Positions 1 to 6,877 of a stretch of DNA of 8,159 bases are shown piece after piece. How positions within the stretch are numbered: position 1 is the stretch's first letter; every line of letters starts with the position of its first letter. Made by a program: the position numbers and the translations under genes. The notes under the pieces are model-generated. The model did not search any database. It saw only the letters and a program-made list of their open reading frames with translations, and had not been told where the DNA came from. Source of the stretch: Gaiella sp051003695 (GTDB lineage Bacteria > Actinomycetota > Thermoleophilia > Gaiellales > Gaiellaceae); the NCBI GenBank assembly GCA_051003695.1, contig JBPCLB010000007.1, forward strand, positions 1 through 8,159, given 5' to 3'.

Positions 1-3000
1 AGACGTTCGACACGGCCCCCCTGTCGAGCAGACACCACACGAGCGCGCCGACCATCGACCAGCGAGAGTTGATCACGTAGGCGCTCCCACTGGCCGACCG
101 TGCTGCCAACGCCTCGTCCAGCAGGGACGCTGCCTCCACCATTCGGCCGAGCGTTGCCATCACGAGGGATGCGTCCGTCAACGTCGGCCAGGTCAACTGC
201 GGATCACCGGCCTGTCGCCCCAGCTCCAGTGCAGCGTCGACATCCTCCACGAGCAGGCGCCGATCGCGCAGGGCGGCGACGAAGGCGCGCTGCAAGCGAA
301 GCGGCGCGTCCAAGTAGTGCCGCTCGTCATCCCCATCGCTCCGAGCGAGGAGCGTCTCGCCAAGTCCGAGCGCCTCGTCCCAATCTCCGGCGGCGAACGA
401 GTCGATCGCGATCTCGGCGCGCAGCCAGCGGACGAACTGGCCATTCCCCGACCTCTGCGCGTGAGCGATTCCCTCGAGACGCACCCGGCTCGCGGTCTCG
501 AGATCCCCGAGCTCGAACGAGAGCGACGCGAAGTTGACGTAGCAGCGGCTCACGTCCCACGAGCCCGTCGCGAGTGCCAGCTCGAGCGCCGCCCTGGTGT
601 CTGCGATGCCTTGCTCGATCTGTCCAACCGATGCGCGGGACACCCCGAGCGTGTTGAGCGCCGCCGTCTCGAGCGTCGAGTCGCCAACGGCCCGGGCAAT
701 GGCCAGCGCTTCCTCGGCGAGCGGCAGCGCCTTCCATCCGTCACCCGAGATCGCGTACCGGATAGCGACGAACTCGAGCACCGTGCCGCGAGCGGTGTTC
801 GGACCAGCGTCCGCGACGAGGGCGAGCGCGCGCTTGATCAGCTCATCGTCGCTCTGGCCGAACGTCCAGCGATAGCGCGCGAGCGACGCGATCGCGAGCG
901 CGGCCTGCTCCCGCTCCCCGGCCGCGAGGAAGCTCTCGATCGCGGACTCGAGCTCGGTGACGCCCGAAGCCGCCGAGTCGTCCGCGTGGAAGCGCGCGCG
1001 ACCGAGTCGGAAGAGCAATGCTGGGTCTCGACTGTCGCCGCCAAGCTCCAGCCCGCGAGCCGCGAAGTGGGCCGACCGGGCTGGGCTGTTGAGTGCCCAG
1101 GCCCGATCACTTGCCTCCCGAAGCGCGACGACGGCGGCGGGGCGGAGATCGTCGATCGGCGCTCCGGCGAGCGCTCCGAGCTCGATCGCCGACCCGAGGT
1201 GATGTGCCAGCGTCTCGGCACGGTCCTCGGCTCTGTCGGACGGGAGCGTCGCGATCCACTCCGCGGTTCGGCGATGACGCTCCACCCGCGCGGCACGCGG
1301 GATCTGACCGTAGGCGACATCGCGGACAACGGCATGCAGAAACGCGTACTGGCGGGCGTTCGCAACCGCCGACCGCCGCTCGCGACGGACGAACTCCTTC
1401 CGCTCGAGCACGCGAAGCAGCTCGTCGAGACGCGACTGATCGAGCTCGGCGAGCGATGCGAGAGCGTCCGTCCAGAACACCTTCCCGAGCACTGCGGCGT
1501 CGTGAAGGAGCGCTTTCTCGTCGTCAGCGAGACCGTCGATCCGGGCCGCGACGAGCCCCTGCAACGTCTCCGGCAGGTCGGCGAGCCGCTCGCCCGCTTC
1601 GAGCATCCGCGCGTACTCCTCGGCGAAGAGCGGCACTCCACCGGCCCGGCGCAGCAGCTCCGCCTGTGTTCCGGCCGGCAGCACGCTTCGATCGATGACG
1701 GCAGAGACGAGACGCGCCGTGTCGTCGTCCGAGAGCGGCTGCAACGACAGCGTGAGTGCGTTGGGCTTGCCCCCACCCCACCCAGGTCGACGATCGAGCA
1801 ACTCCGGTCTCGCCCTGCAGACGAGCAGGAGCGGAACGGAGTCGAGGCCGTCCGCGAGCTCGTCGACGAAGTCCAGGAGGTCGGCGTCGGCCCAGTGGAG
1901 GTCCTCGAACACGAGCACCGCCGGACCCTGCTCTGCGAGCGCCTCGAGAAACCGGCGACGCGCGGCGAACGACTCCTCGCGGGACGGGCGGCTGTCGCCG
2001 CCGGTCACGATCCCAACGAGCGGAGCAAGGTGACGCTCGACCCAGACGGCGTCCGAGTCGCCCTCGATCAGAGTCGCGACCGACCGCCTGAGTTTCTGAG
2101 TCGCCTCGTCGGCGTCGTCCGTCTCGAGGATCCCTGCCTGCGCCTTGACGATCTCGCCGAGCGCCCAGAACGTCACACCTTCTCCGTACGGCAGCGAGCG
2201 GCCCTGCCGCCAAAGGATCAGGTCGGCATCCTCCTCGGCGATCCGCCATAGCTCGCCGACGAGCCTGCTCTTACCGATCCCCGGAACCCCGACGAGCGTC
2301 ACCAGTTGCGGACGCTCGTCGCTCCGTACGCGGGCGAGCGCGTCGCCCAGGAGAGCGACCTCGCGGCCACGGCCCACGAGCGGTGACCGGCTGGTGCCTG
2401 CGAGGTCGAGGCCGAAGCGTGCGAGCGGCTGGATTGCGCGCCACACGCTCACCGGCGTGGCCTTCCCCTTCGCTTCGATCGCCGGATGCTCGGCATATTC
2501 GATCGCGCGATCGGTTGTGCGAAAGGTTTGCTCCCCGACGAGGATCCCTCCGGGTGGCGCGGCCCCTTGGAGACGCGCCGCTGTGTTGATCACGTCGCCC
2601 GACACCATCGCCTCACCCCGCTCGGGATGAGCGTCGAGGTCGATGAGTGCCTCCCCCGTGTTGACACCGACGCGTACTTCCAGCGACCACTCGGGATCGG
2701 TCTCGTTGAGCTCGGCGATCGCGTCCTGGATGGCAAGCGCGGCGCGCACCGCCCTCTCGGCATCGTCCTCGTGCGCGCGAGGGGCGCCGAAGACTCCCAC
2801 GACGGCGTCGCCGATGAACTTCTCGACGGTGCCTCCGTGCCGCTCGAGCTCATGCCGCAGGCGGGCGTGGAACGGTGCGAGGATCGCGCGGACGTCCTCC
2901 GGGTCGAGCCGCTCGGCACGGCTCGTCGAGCCGACGAGATCTGCGAAGAGCACGGAGACGATCTTGCGCTCCTCCCGCGGTCGGGACACGCCGAGTGGGG

Positions 3001-3067
3001 CCCCGCAGCCGGCGCAGAACCGCGCGTCGTCCGCGCTCTCACGACCGCAGCTCGCGCACGTCGTCAC
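1..3067 (-). CDS. Zinc-ribbon / class III adenylate-guanylate cyclase / STAND-type ATPase, partial (C-terminus beyond left edge)
   Basis: This very large signalling protein has at least 1022 codons, open from the GTG at 3067 to the window edge; its stop is not seen. A zinc ribbon comes first (C4, C7, C18, C21). A class III cyclase domain follows at about 33-212, with metal-binding D43 (FADLVGST) and D87 (EKFIGDA), K83, and the transition-state pair N161/R165 (INTAAR). An NTPase domain starts near 229, with Walker A GVPGIGKS at 260-267 and Walker B VLVFED at 384-389, followed by LHWAD. A segment near 575 (FLHAVVRDVAYG) is typical of these cyclase-ATPase fusions. Residues from about 650 on are Ala/Leu/Glu-rich, TPR-like helices. 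It probably makes a cyclic nucleotide under control of the ATPase/TPR part; the ligand is unknown. The residue seven before N161, often the base-selecting Asp, is M154, so ATP versus GTP use is open. A LuxR-type C-terminus cannot be excluded. The GTG start keeps the whole ribbon, and an in-frame TAG lies four codons upstream. Confidence 0.93.
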   Translation of the reverse strand, partial: MTTCASCGRESADDARFCAGCGAPLGVSRPREERKIVSVLFADLVGSTSRAERLDPEDVRAILAPFHARLRHELERHGGTVEKFIGDAVVGVFGAPRAHEDDAERAVRAALAIQDAIAELNETDPEWSLEVRVGVNTGEALIDLDAHPERGEAMVSGDVINTAARLQGAAPPGGILVGEQTFRTTDRAIEYAEHPAIEAKGKATPVSVWRAIQPLARFGLDLAGTSRSPLVGRGREVALLGDALARVRSDERPQLVTLVGVPGIGKSRLVGELWRIAEEDADLILWRQGRSLPYGEGVTFWALGEIVKAQAGILETDDADEATQKLRRSVATLIEGDSDAVWVERHLAPLVGIVTGGDSRPSREESFAARRRFLEALAEQGPAVLVFEDLHWADADLLDFVDELADGLDSVPLLLVCRARPELLDRRPGWGGGKPNALTLSLQPLSDDDTARLVSAVIDRSVLPAGTQAELLRRAGGVPLFAEEYARMLEAGERLADLPETLQGLVAARIDGLADDEKALLHDAAVLGKVFWTDALASLAELDQSRLDELLRVLERKEFVRRERRSAVANARQYAFLHAVVRDVAYGQIPRAARVERHRRTAEWIATLPSDRAEDRAETLAHHLGSAIELGALAGAPIDDLRPAAVVALREASDRAWALNSPARSAHFAARGLELGGDSRDPALLFRLGRARFHADDSAASGVTELESAIESFLAAGEREQAALAIASLARYRWTFGQSDDELIKRALALVADAGPNTARGTVLEFVAIRYAISGDGWKALPLAEEALAIARAVGDSTLETAALNTLGVSRASVGQIEQGIADTRAALELALATGSWDVSRCYVNFASLSFELGDLETASRVRLEGIAHAQRSGNGQFVRWLRAEIAIDSFAAGDWDEALGLGETLLARSDGDDERHYLDAPLRLQRAFVAALRDRRLLVEDVDAALELGRQAGDPQLTWPTLTDASLVMATLGRMVEAASLLDEALAARSASGSAYVINSRWSMVGALVWCLLDRGAVSNV

Positions 3068-3073
3068 AGAATG

Positions 3074-3079
3074 AGTCTA
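3074..3079 (-). promoter_or_regulatory. Candidate leaderless -10 box of the cyclase gene
   Basis: Minus-strand TAGACT ends six bases before the GTG start at 3067, and no purine-rich ribosome binding site lies between. In actinobacteria a TANNNT hexamer at this distance places transcription start on or next to the start codon. No convincing -35 is visible; the expected place (about 3097-3102, GTCGTT) lies inside the palindrome at 3095-3108. The TAG of the box is also in frame with the gene, which slightly biases how the start was chosen. Confidence 0.55.
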
Positions 3080-3094
3080 CGAGGTCGTCGTTTC

Positions 3095-3108
3095 CCAACG
3101 ACCGTTGG
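3095..3108. repeat. 14-bp palindrome over the cyclase -35 region
   Basis: CCAACG-AC-CGTTGG has perfect six-base arms around a two-base centre. It covers the position expected for the -35 of the cyclase promoter, so it could be an operator for a dimeric regulator. It could also fold in read-through RNA from the upstream threonine ammonia-lyase gene. Its right-hand neighbours can pair differently: GGTCGT at 3083-3088 is complementary to ACGACC at 3098-3103. Arms of this length can arise by chance in GC-rich DNA. Confidence 0.35.
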
Positions 3109-3115
3109 AGACGCC

Positions 3116-3136
3116 GCCCGACGATCGTTGTCGGGC
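3116..3136 (-). terminator. Hairpin after threonine ammonia-lyase gene, terminator-like without T-run
   Basis: Seven-base perfect arms GCCCGAC and GTCGGGC flank a seven-base loop, 39 bases past the end of the threonine ammonia-lyase gene. It would form a GC-rich hairpin in the transcript before the cyclase promoter. No T-tract follows on the minus strand, so a classical intrinsic terminator is not shown. It may act as an mRNA 3'-end stabiliser or pause site, or be incidental. Confidence 0.3.
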
Positions 3137-3174
3137 CGAACAGGTCCGGCACCTACGCGAGCGGTAGGCCGCGA

Positions 3175-4377
3175 CTACCGCTGGCGTGTGACCGTGTACC
3201 CGGCAGAGCTCAATGCGCGGATCACGAGCTGCGAGTGCTCCTCCCCGCGGGTCTCGAGCGTCACCTCGGCCTCGGTCTCCAGAATCCCGATGTTGCGGCC
3301 CTCGCGATGGTGAGCGACCGCGAGGATGTTCGCGCGCTCCTCGGCGAGAATCCCCACGATTCGCGAGAGCTCGCCCGGTCGGTCGGGGATCAGGAGCGTG
3401 ACGACGAGATGGCGGCCCGACACCGTGAGTCCGTAGCGGATCACCGAGTTGAGCGTGGTCGCGTCGATGTTTCCGCCGGCGAGAATCGCACAGGCCATCC
3501 CCTCGCCCCCGGCTCGACCGGCCAGCAGCGCCGCGACGGGCGCGGCGCCGGCGCCTTCGACGACGAGCTTCGCCCGCTCGAGCAGTATCACGATCGCCTG
3601 TGAGATCTCCTCGTCGTCCACGACGACGATCTCGTCGAGCAGGTCTTCGAGGATCTCCCGCGTCAGCGGAACGGGCCGCTTCACGGCGATTCCGTCGGCG
3701 ATCGTCGTTCCGGCGGGCTCTCGGCCGGCGAACGGCGCGCACGCTGCAGCCTGGACACCGACGAGCCGCAACTCAGGTCGCAGCTCGCGTAGGGCAATCG
3801 CGACACCGGACGCGAGCCCGCCACCACCGACCGGGACGACGACCGTGCCCGGCCCCGAGGGCAGCTGCTCCGCAAGCTCGATTCCCAGGGTTCCCTGGCC
3901 CGCAACGACACGGGGATCGTCGAAAGCGTGCACGAACGTGGCACCGGTCTCCGTCTCGAGCGCGCGCGCCGCATCCGACGCGTCGTCGTAGCTCGCACCG
4001 ACCAGCTGGACCGTCGCGCCGTAGCCGCGGGCCGCCTCGACCTTCGCCATCGGGGCCGATTCGGGAACGACGATCGTGGCCGGGATCCCAGCCTCGCGGG
4101 CGGCCCAGGCGAGGGCTTGCCCGTGGTTGCCGGCGCTGGCGGTCACGACACCCGCACGGCGTTCCTCCGGCGAGAGCTGAGCGATCGTGTTGTATGCGCC
4201 GCGGATCTTGAACGAGCCGGTGCGCTGGAGATTCTCGGCCTTCAGCAGCATCGTGCGTCCGGCGACTCGGGACAGGGTCACCGAGGAGTGGAGCGGAGTC
4301 ACACGGGCGATTCCGTCCAGTCGCTCGCGGGCTGCGCGAAGGTCAGCGGGCGACGGGCGCACCGTCGCCTTCAGCAT
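3175..4377 (-). CDS. ilvA: Threonine ammonia-lyase (threonine dehydratase), medium form with ACT domain
   Basis: A 400-residue fold-type II PLP enzyme that deaminates L-threonine to 2-oxobutyrate and ammonia, feeding isoleucine synthesis or propionyl-CoA formation. Visible motifs are the Schiff-base lysine K57 in TGSFKIRGA, the substrate loop SAGNHGQ at 81-87, and the phosphate-binding glycine loop GGGGL at 184-188. A single C-terminal ACT domain lies at about 323-400 (IPDRPGELSRI). Length and one ACT domain match the medium-form family, between short TdcB (no ACT) and long IlvA (two ACT-like units), so allosteric control by an amino acid is likely. The usual PLP-ring serine of the SGGN motif is replaced: AGGNID with A300. 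The ATG at 4377 overlaps the end of meaB by 35 bases and has no good ribosome site. A GTG at codon 6 (4362), preceded by AAGGCG, is an alternative start. Translational coupling to meaB is likely. Serine deamination is a plausible side activity. Confidence 0.93.
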   Translation of the reverse strand: MLKATVRPSPADLRAARERLDGIARVTPLHSSVTLSRVAGRTMLLKAENLQRTGSFKIRGAYNTIAQLSPEERRAGVVTASAGNHGQALAWAAREAGIPATIVVPESAPMAKVEAARGYGATVQLVGASYDDASDAARALETETGATFVHAFDDPRVVAGQGTLGIELAEQLPSGPGTVVVPVGGGGLASGVAIALRELRPELRLVGVQAAACAPFAGREPAGTTIADGIAVKRPVPLTREILEDLLDEIVVVDDEEISQAIVILLERAKLVVEGAGAAPVAALLAGRAGGEGMACAILAGGNIDATTLNSVIRYGLTVSGRHLVVTLLIPDRPGELSRIVGILAEERANILAVAHHREGRNIGILETEAEVTLETRGEEHSQLVIRALSSAGYTVTRQR

Positions 4378-5332
4378 CGAAGACGAGTTCGATCAGCTCC
4401 CCGACGGCGCTCAGCGGGTCTAGCTCGCGCCGGGTGACAGCGTCGACGAGAGCTCGTACCGCCGGATCGTCGGCGACGAGGCTCGTGAGACGCTCGCGCA
4501 GTCTCGCGGTTGCGAGACCGATCACCTCACCGCGAAGATTTCGTTGCCGCCGCGCCTCGAGGTCACCGCGTTCCTGCAGGACACCGAGCCGCAGCTCGAG
4601 AGCCTGCCACAGCTCCTCGATGCCATCGCCGCGCAGAGCCTCGGTCAGCAGGACCGTTGGCCGGGCCTGGGTGTCCGGATCGAGCGCGATCACCGAACGG
4701 ACGTCCATGACCATGCTCTTGGCACCCGGAAGATCGAGCTTGTTTACCGCGACGACGTCAGGAATCTCCATGATGCCGGCCTTCAGCGCCTGGACGGAGT
4801 CGCCCGAGCCGGGCATCAGCACGAGCAACACGACGTCCGCGATCCCGATCACCTCGACTTCGCTCTGCCCCGTACCGACCGTCTCGAGGAAGACGACGTC
4901 CTTCCCGGCCGCGTCGAGCAGCAGGAGTGCCTGCAGGGTCGCTTCCGCAAGTCCCCCGAGATGCCCCCGCGTGCCCATCGAGCGGATGTAGACGCCCGGA
5001 TCGAGAAAGTGCTCCGCGAGGCGGATCCGATCTCCCAGCAAGGCTCCGTGCGAGAAGGGGCTGGAGGGATCGACCGAGATCACGCCGACCGACTTCCCGA
5101 GCCCACGCGCGTGCCGAACGAGCGCGGCGACGAGCGACGACTTCCCCACACCGGGAGGGCCCGTCACTCCGATCGCCGTCGTCCGGCCCGTCTTCGCGTA
5201 GATGTCGCGAACGACGGCTGCGCCGGCCGGGCCGCGATCCTCGATGAGCGTGATCGCTCGCGCGAGCGCACGTCGATCACCGGCGAGGACGCCGTCGACG
5301 AGCTCGGGGTGCGTCCACGCGCGGCCGGCCAC
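4343..5332 (-). CDS. meaB: Methylmalonyl-CoA mutase-associated GTPase MeaB
   Basis: A 329-residue G3E-family P-loop GTPase, the usual length for MeaB/ArgK. It acts in the cytoplasm as chaperone of B12-dependent methylmalonyl-CoA mutase, gating adenosylcobalamin loading and protecting the enzyme from inactivation. Visible are Walker A GPPGVGKSS (58-66), the family block SVDPSSPFSHGALLGDR (86-102), ETVGTGQSE (150-158) and the guanine-specificity motif NKLD (197-200). The C-terminal helical part forms the dimerisation arm in known MeaB proteins. The start is GTG; an in-frame TAG four codons upstream rules out a longer form. No mutase gene is adjacent within the window, although meaB often sits beside it. 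The downstream threonine ammonia-lyase gene overlaps its 3' end, which links 2-oxobutyrate/propionyl-CoA supply to mutase maintenance. An ArgK-type kinase role is an older, now disfavoured reading of this family. Confidence 0.95.
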   Translation of the reverse strand: MAGRAWTHPELVDGVLAGDRRALARAITLIEDRGPAGAAVVRDIYAKTGRTTAIGVTGPPGVGKSSLVAALVRHARGLGKSVGVISVDPSSPFSHGALLGDRIRLAEHFLDPGVYIRSMGTRGHLGGLAEATLQALLLLDAAGKDVVFLETVGTGQSEVEVIGIADVVLLVLMPGSGDSVQALKAGIMEIPDVVAVNKLDLPGAKSMVMDVRSVIALDPDTQARPTVLLTEALRGDGIEELWQALELRLGVLQERGDLEARRQRNLRGEVIGLATARLRERLTSLVADDPAVRALVDAVTRRELDPLSAVGELIELVFDAEGDGAPVAR

Positions 5333-5360
5333 GGCCAGAGTCTAGGGAAGGTTCTGGCCG
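5332..5360 (-). promoter_or_regulatory. Hairpin overlapping the meaB start codon
   Basis: CGGCCAGA (5332-5339) and TCTGGCCG (5353-5360) are perfect eight-base complements around a 13-base loop, and the 3' arm in the transcript includes the first base of the GTG start. RNA starting upstream could hide the start codon in this stem, whereas RNA starting at the GTG would lack it. The stem also embeds most of the candidate -10 box, so as DNA it could be a protein-binding palindrome. Function is inferred only. Confidence 0.35.
5339..5344 (-). promoter_or_regulatory. Candidate leaderless -10 box of meaB
   Basis: Minus-strand TAGACT ends six bases before the GTG of meaB and is identical in sequence and spacing to the box before the cyclase gene. 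No Shine-Dalgarno sequence is present. The expected -35 region (about 5362-5367, GAAGCC) is not consensus-like. An 8-bp palindrome CCACGTGG at 5374-5381 lies just upstream of it. This promoter would drive meaB and the overlapping threonine ammonia-lyase gene. Confidence 0.55.
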
Positions 5361-5447
5361 CGGCTTCATCTCCCCACGTGGAGGCGAAGCGCCGTGACGT
5401 GTAGGTGCCGGATCTGTCCAGCAGCAAGTGACGAGCGCAGTCAGGCG

Positions 5448-6788
5448 CTAGCTGCTCTTGCTACGCGGCAGATACGGCAGCTTGCGGGGGGGGCGCTCGT
5501 ACTCGCGGCGGCGTGTCTCGTCGATGTCTTCGAGGAGGAGCTGGAGCCGGGCGACGCCCACGTCGTCCGTGGCTTCGGAGACAGCCTCGCGCCGGAGCTT
5601 TCGCGTGAGCACCATCGCGACGACGGACGCCGCGAGATAGATGCCGCCCGCGACCGCCCAGGTCGCCCTGGCCCCCGCCGCATCGACCAGCAACCCGGCG
5701 CCCGCCATCGCAAGACCGAGGGTGGCGTAGTACGTGCTCATCAGGACGGACAGGGCCCGCCCGCGCATCTCGTCCGGGGCTCCCCGTTGCACGAGAACCT
5801 GGTTGCAGACGATCGCGCAGCCGTTGCCCACGGTGGCGAGCGCCGCAAGGACCGCCGCAACGACGAGCGACGGCGCGAACGCCGCCGCCCCGAACCCGAG
5901 CCCCATCAGGGCGAGCGAGCCGCCGTAGACGAAACGCATCCCGATGGTTCCGAGCACGAAGCTCGCGAAGAAGCTTCCCACGATCAGACCGACACCGGTC
6001 GCACCGACGAGAAATCCGAGCCCGATGTTCCCGGCGCCGAGGTCGTCCTTCACGAACACGACCTCCGCGACGTTCACGCCGGCCGTCGCCATCGCCGCCA
6101 TGTTCCAGACGAGGAGCACCGTCAGCAACGGTCGCTCGCGCACCACCACGCCGAATCCGTCGCGCACATCGCGCCAGTGCCCGCGTGTGAGCGGCTCGCT
6201 CGACTGGAGCGACGACGATGCGATCCTCGAGATCAGGAGGGCAGAGCCGAAGAAGCTGATCGCGTTGAACCAGTAGGCCGGATCCGGACCTGAGAACGAG
6301 ATCAGCAGACCGGCCACGATCGGACCGACCATCCACGCGATGTGCTCGACCGTGGAGAGCAACGAGGTGGCCTGCTCGCGCTCCGTGGGGTCCACGAGAT
6401 TCGGTAGACCCGCCCACACCGCCGGCCGGAAGAACCCGGTCGCTACCCCGTTCACGCCGGCGAGCACGACGATCGTCGCCGGGTCGTCGACGAACGGCAA
6501 TGCACAGAACGTCGCGGCCCGGACGAGATCGGCTCCGACCATCAGCCGTCGACGCGAGAGACGGTCGACGAGCGGGCCGAGCGTCAGCCCGATGACGACG
6601 ATCGGAAGAAAATCGGCGAGCAACAGCCCCGCGAGCCATCGACCGGAACCGGTCTCGTCGAAGATGTGCACGGAGAGCACGAGCGCCGCGAGATACGTGC
6701 CGACTGCGGAACCCGCGGTGGCGACGAAGAGAAACCGGAACTCCGAGTTCGTCCGGATGAGCGCGAGGCGACCGCGTTGCTCGGACAC
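5448..6788 (-). CDS. MFS transporter, exporter-like
   Basis: A 446-residue integral membrane protein of the major facilitator superfamily, with alternating hydrophobic segments compatible with about 12 transmembrane helices. The first pair spans roughly residues 19-43 and 51-74. The loop after helix 2 carries an MFS motif A-like sequence, G71-PLVDRLSRRR. The middle loop is charged (around RGHWRDVRDGF). A cytoplasmic tail of about 45 charged residues ends the protein (EDIDETRRREYERPP). The overall look fits the EntS/MFS_3-like exporters of siderophores or drugs, but the substrate cannot be told from sequence. The start is GTG, with an in-frame TAG four codons upstream. It stands apart from its neighbours (82 and 115 bases), and a palindrome over its promoter hints at a dedicated repressor, as is common for efflux pumps. 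No such regulator gene lies in the window. Confidence 0.9.
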   Translation of the reverse strand: MSEQRGRLALIRTNSEFRFLFVATAGSAVGTYLAALVLSVHIFDETGSGRWLAGLLLADFLPIVVIGLTLGPLVDRLSRRRLMVGADLVRAATFCALPFVDDPATIVVLAGVNGVATGFFRPAVWAGLPNLVDPTEREQATSLLSTVEHIAWMVGPIVAGLLISFSGPDPAYWFNAISFFGSALLISRIASSSLQSSEPLTRGHWRDVRDGFGVVVRERPLLTVLLVWNMAAMATAGVNVAEVVFVKDDLGAGNIGLGFLVGATGVGLIVGSFFASFVLGTIGMRFVYGGSLALMGLGFGAAAFAPSLVVAAVLAALATVGNGCAIVCNQVLVQRGAPDEMRGRALSVLMSTYYATLGLAMAGAGLLVDAAGARATWAVAGGIYLAASVVAMVLTRKLRREAVSEATDDVGVARLQLLLEDIDETRRREYERPPRKLPYLPRSKSS

Positions 6789-6794
6789 GGCCGG

Positions 6795-6800
6795 ACGCTA
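6795..6800 (-). promoter_or_regulatory. Candidate leaderless -10 box of the MFS gene
   Basis: Minus-strand TAGCGT (fits TANNNT) ends six bases before the GTG at 6788, the same spacing as at meaB and the cyclase gene. No ribosome binding site is visible. With a 17-base spacer the -35 would be TGTCCG at 6818-6823, exactly one arm of the palindrome at 6818-6830. Confidence 0.5.
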
Positions 6801-6817
6801 GCACCCGCGGTTGCACG

Positions 6818-6830
6818 CGGACAGTGTCCG
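6818..6830. promoter_or_regulatory. 13-bp palindromic operator candidate upstream of the MFS gene
   Basis: CGGACA-G-TGTCCG is a perfect inverted repeat with six-base arms and a single central base. It sits where the -35 of the MFS promoter is expected, so a bound TetR- or MarR-type dimer would block polymerase. It is too compact to be a good RNA hairpin (one-base loop), which favours a DNA-binding site over a terminator. No other copy was noticed in the window by eye. Confidence 0.42.
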
Positions 6831-6848
6831 TTTCAGCCCTGGGTGGCG

Positions 6849-6877
6849 CGCGTAGCGCGACACCTGAGCGCTACGCG
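6849..6877 (-). terminator. Strong hairpin at the end of the secreted-protein gene
   Basis: CGCGTAGCGC (6849-6858) and GCGCTACGCG (6868-6877) are perfect ten-base complements around a nine-base loop. One arm contains the TAG stop of the secreted-protein gene (6871-6873). No T-run follows on either strand, so it is not a textbook intrinsic terminator. Its place between two apparent transcription units fits a terminator or mRNA 3'-end stabiliser for the metH/secreted-protein transcript. It is the longest perfect inverted repeat I found in the window. Confidence 0.45.

Noticed and set aside
317..2251. 644-codon open frame on the plus strand
   Set aside because: It is antisense to the cyclase/ATPase gene, whose frame shows clear motifs. 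The translation is rich in Arg, Glu and Leu with no recognisable domain, as expected for a codon-bias shadow in GC-rich DNA.
5434..5449. Small hairpin AGCGC/GCGCT at the end of the MFS gene
   Set aside because: Only five base pairs and no T-run; too weak to call a terminator.
5394..6293. 299-codon open frame on the plus strand opposite the MFS gene
   Set aside because: Highly charged composition without domains; it is antisense shadow.
5461..6816. 451-codon open frame on the minus strand in another frame of the MFS gene
   Set aside because: The overlapping frame 5448-6788 encodes a convincing multi-helix membrane protein; this one is Arg-rich and without hydrophobic segments.
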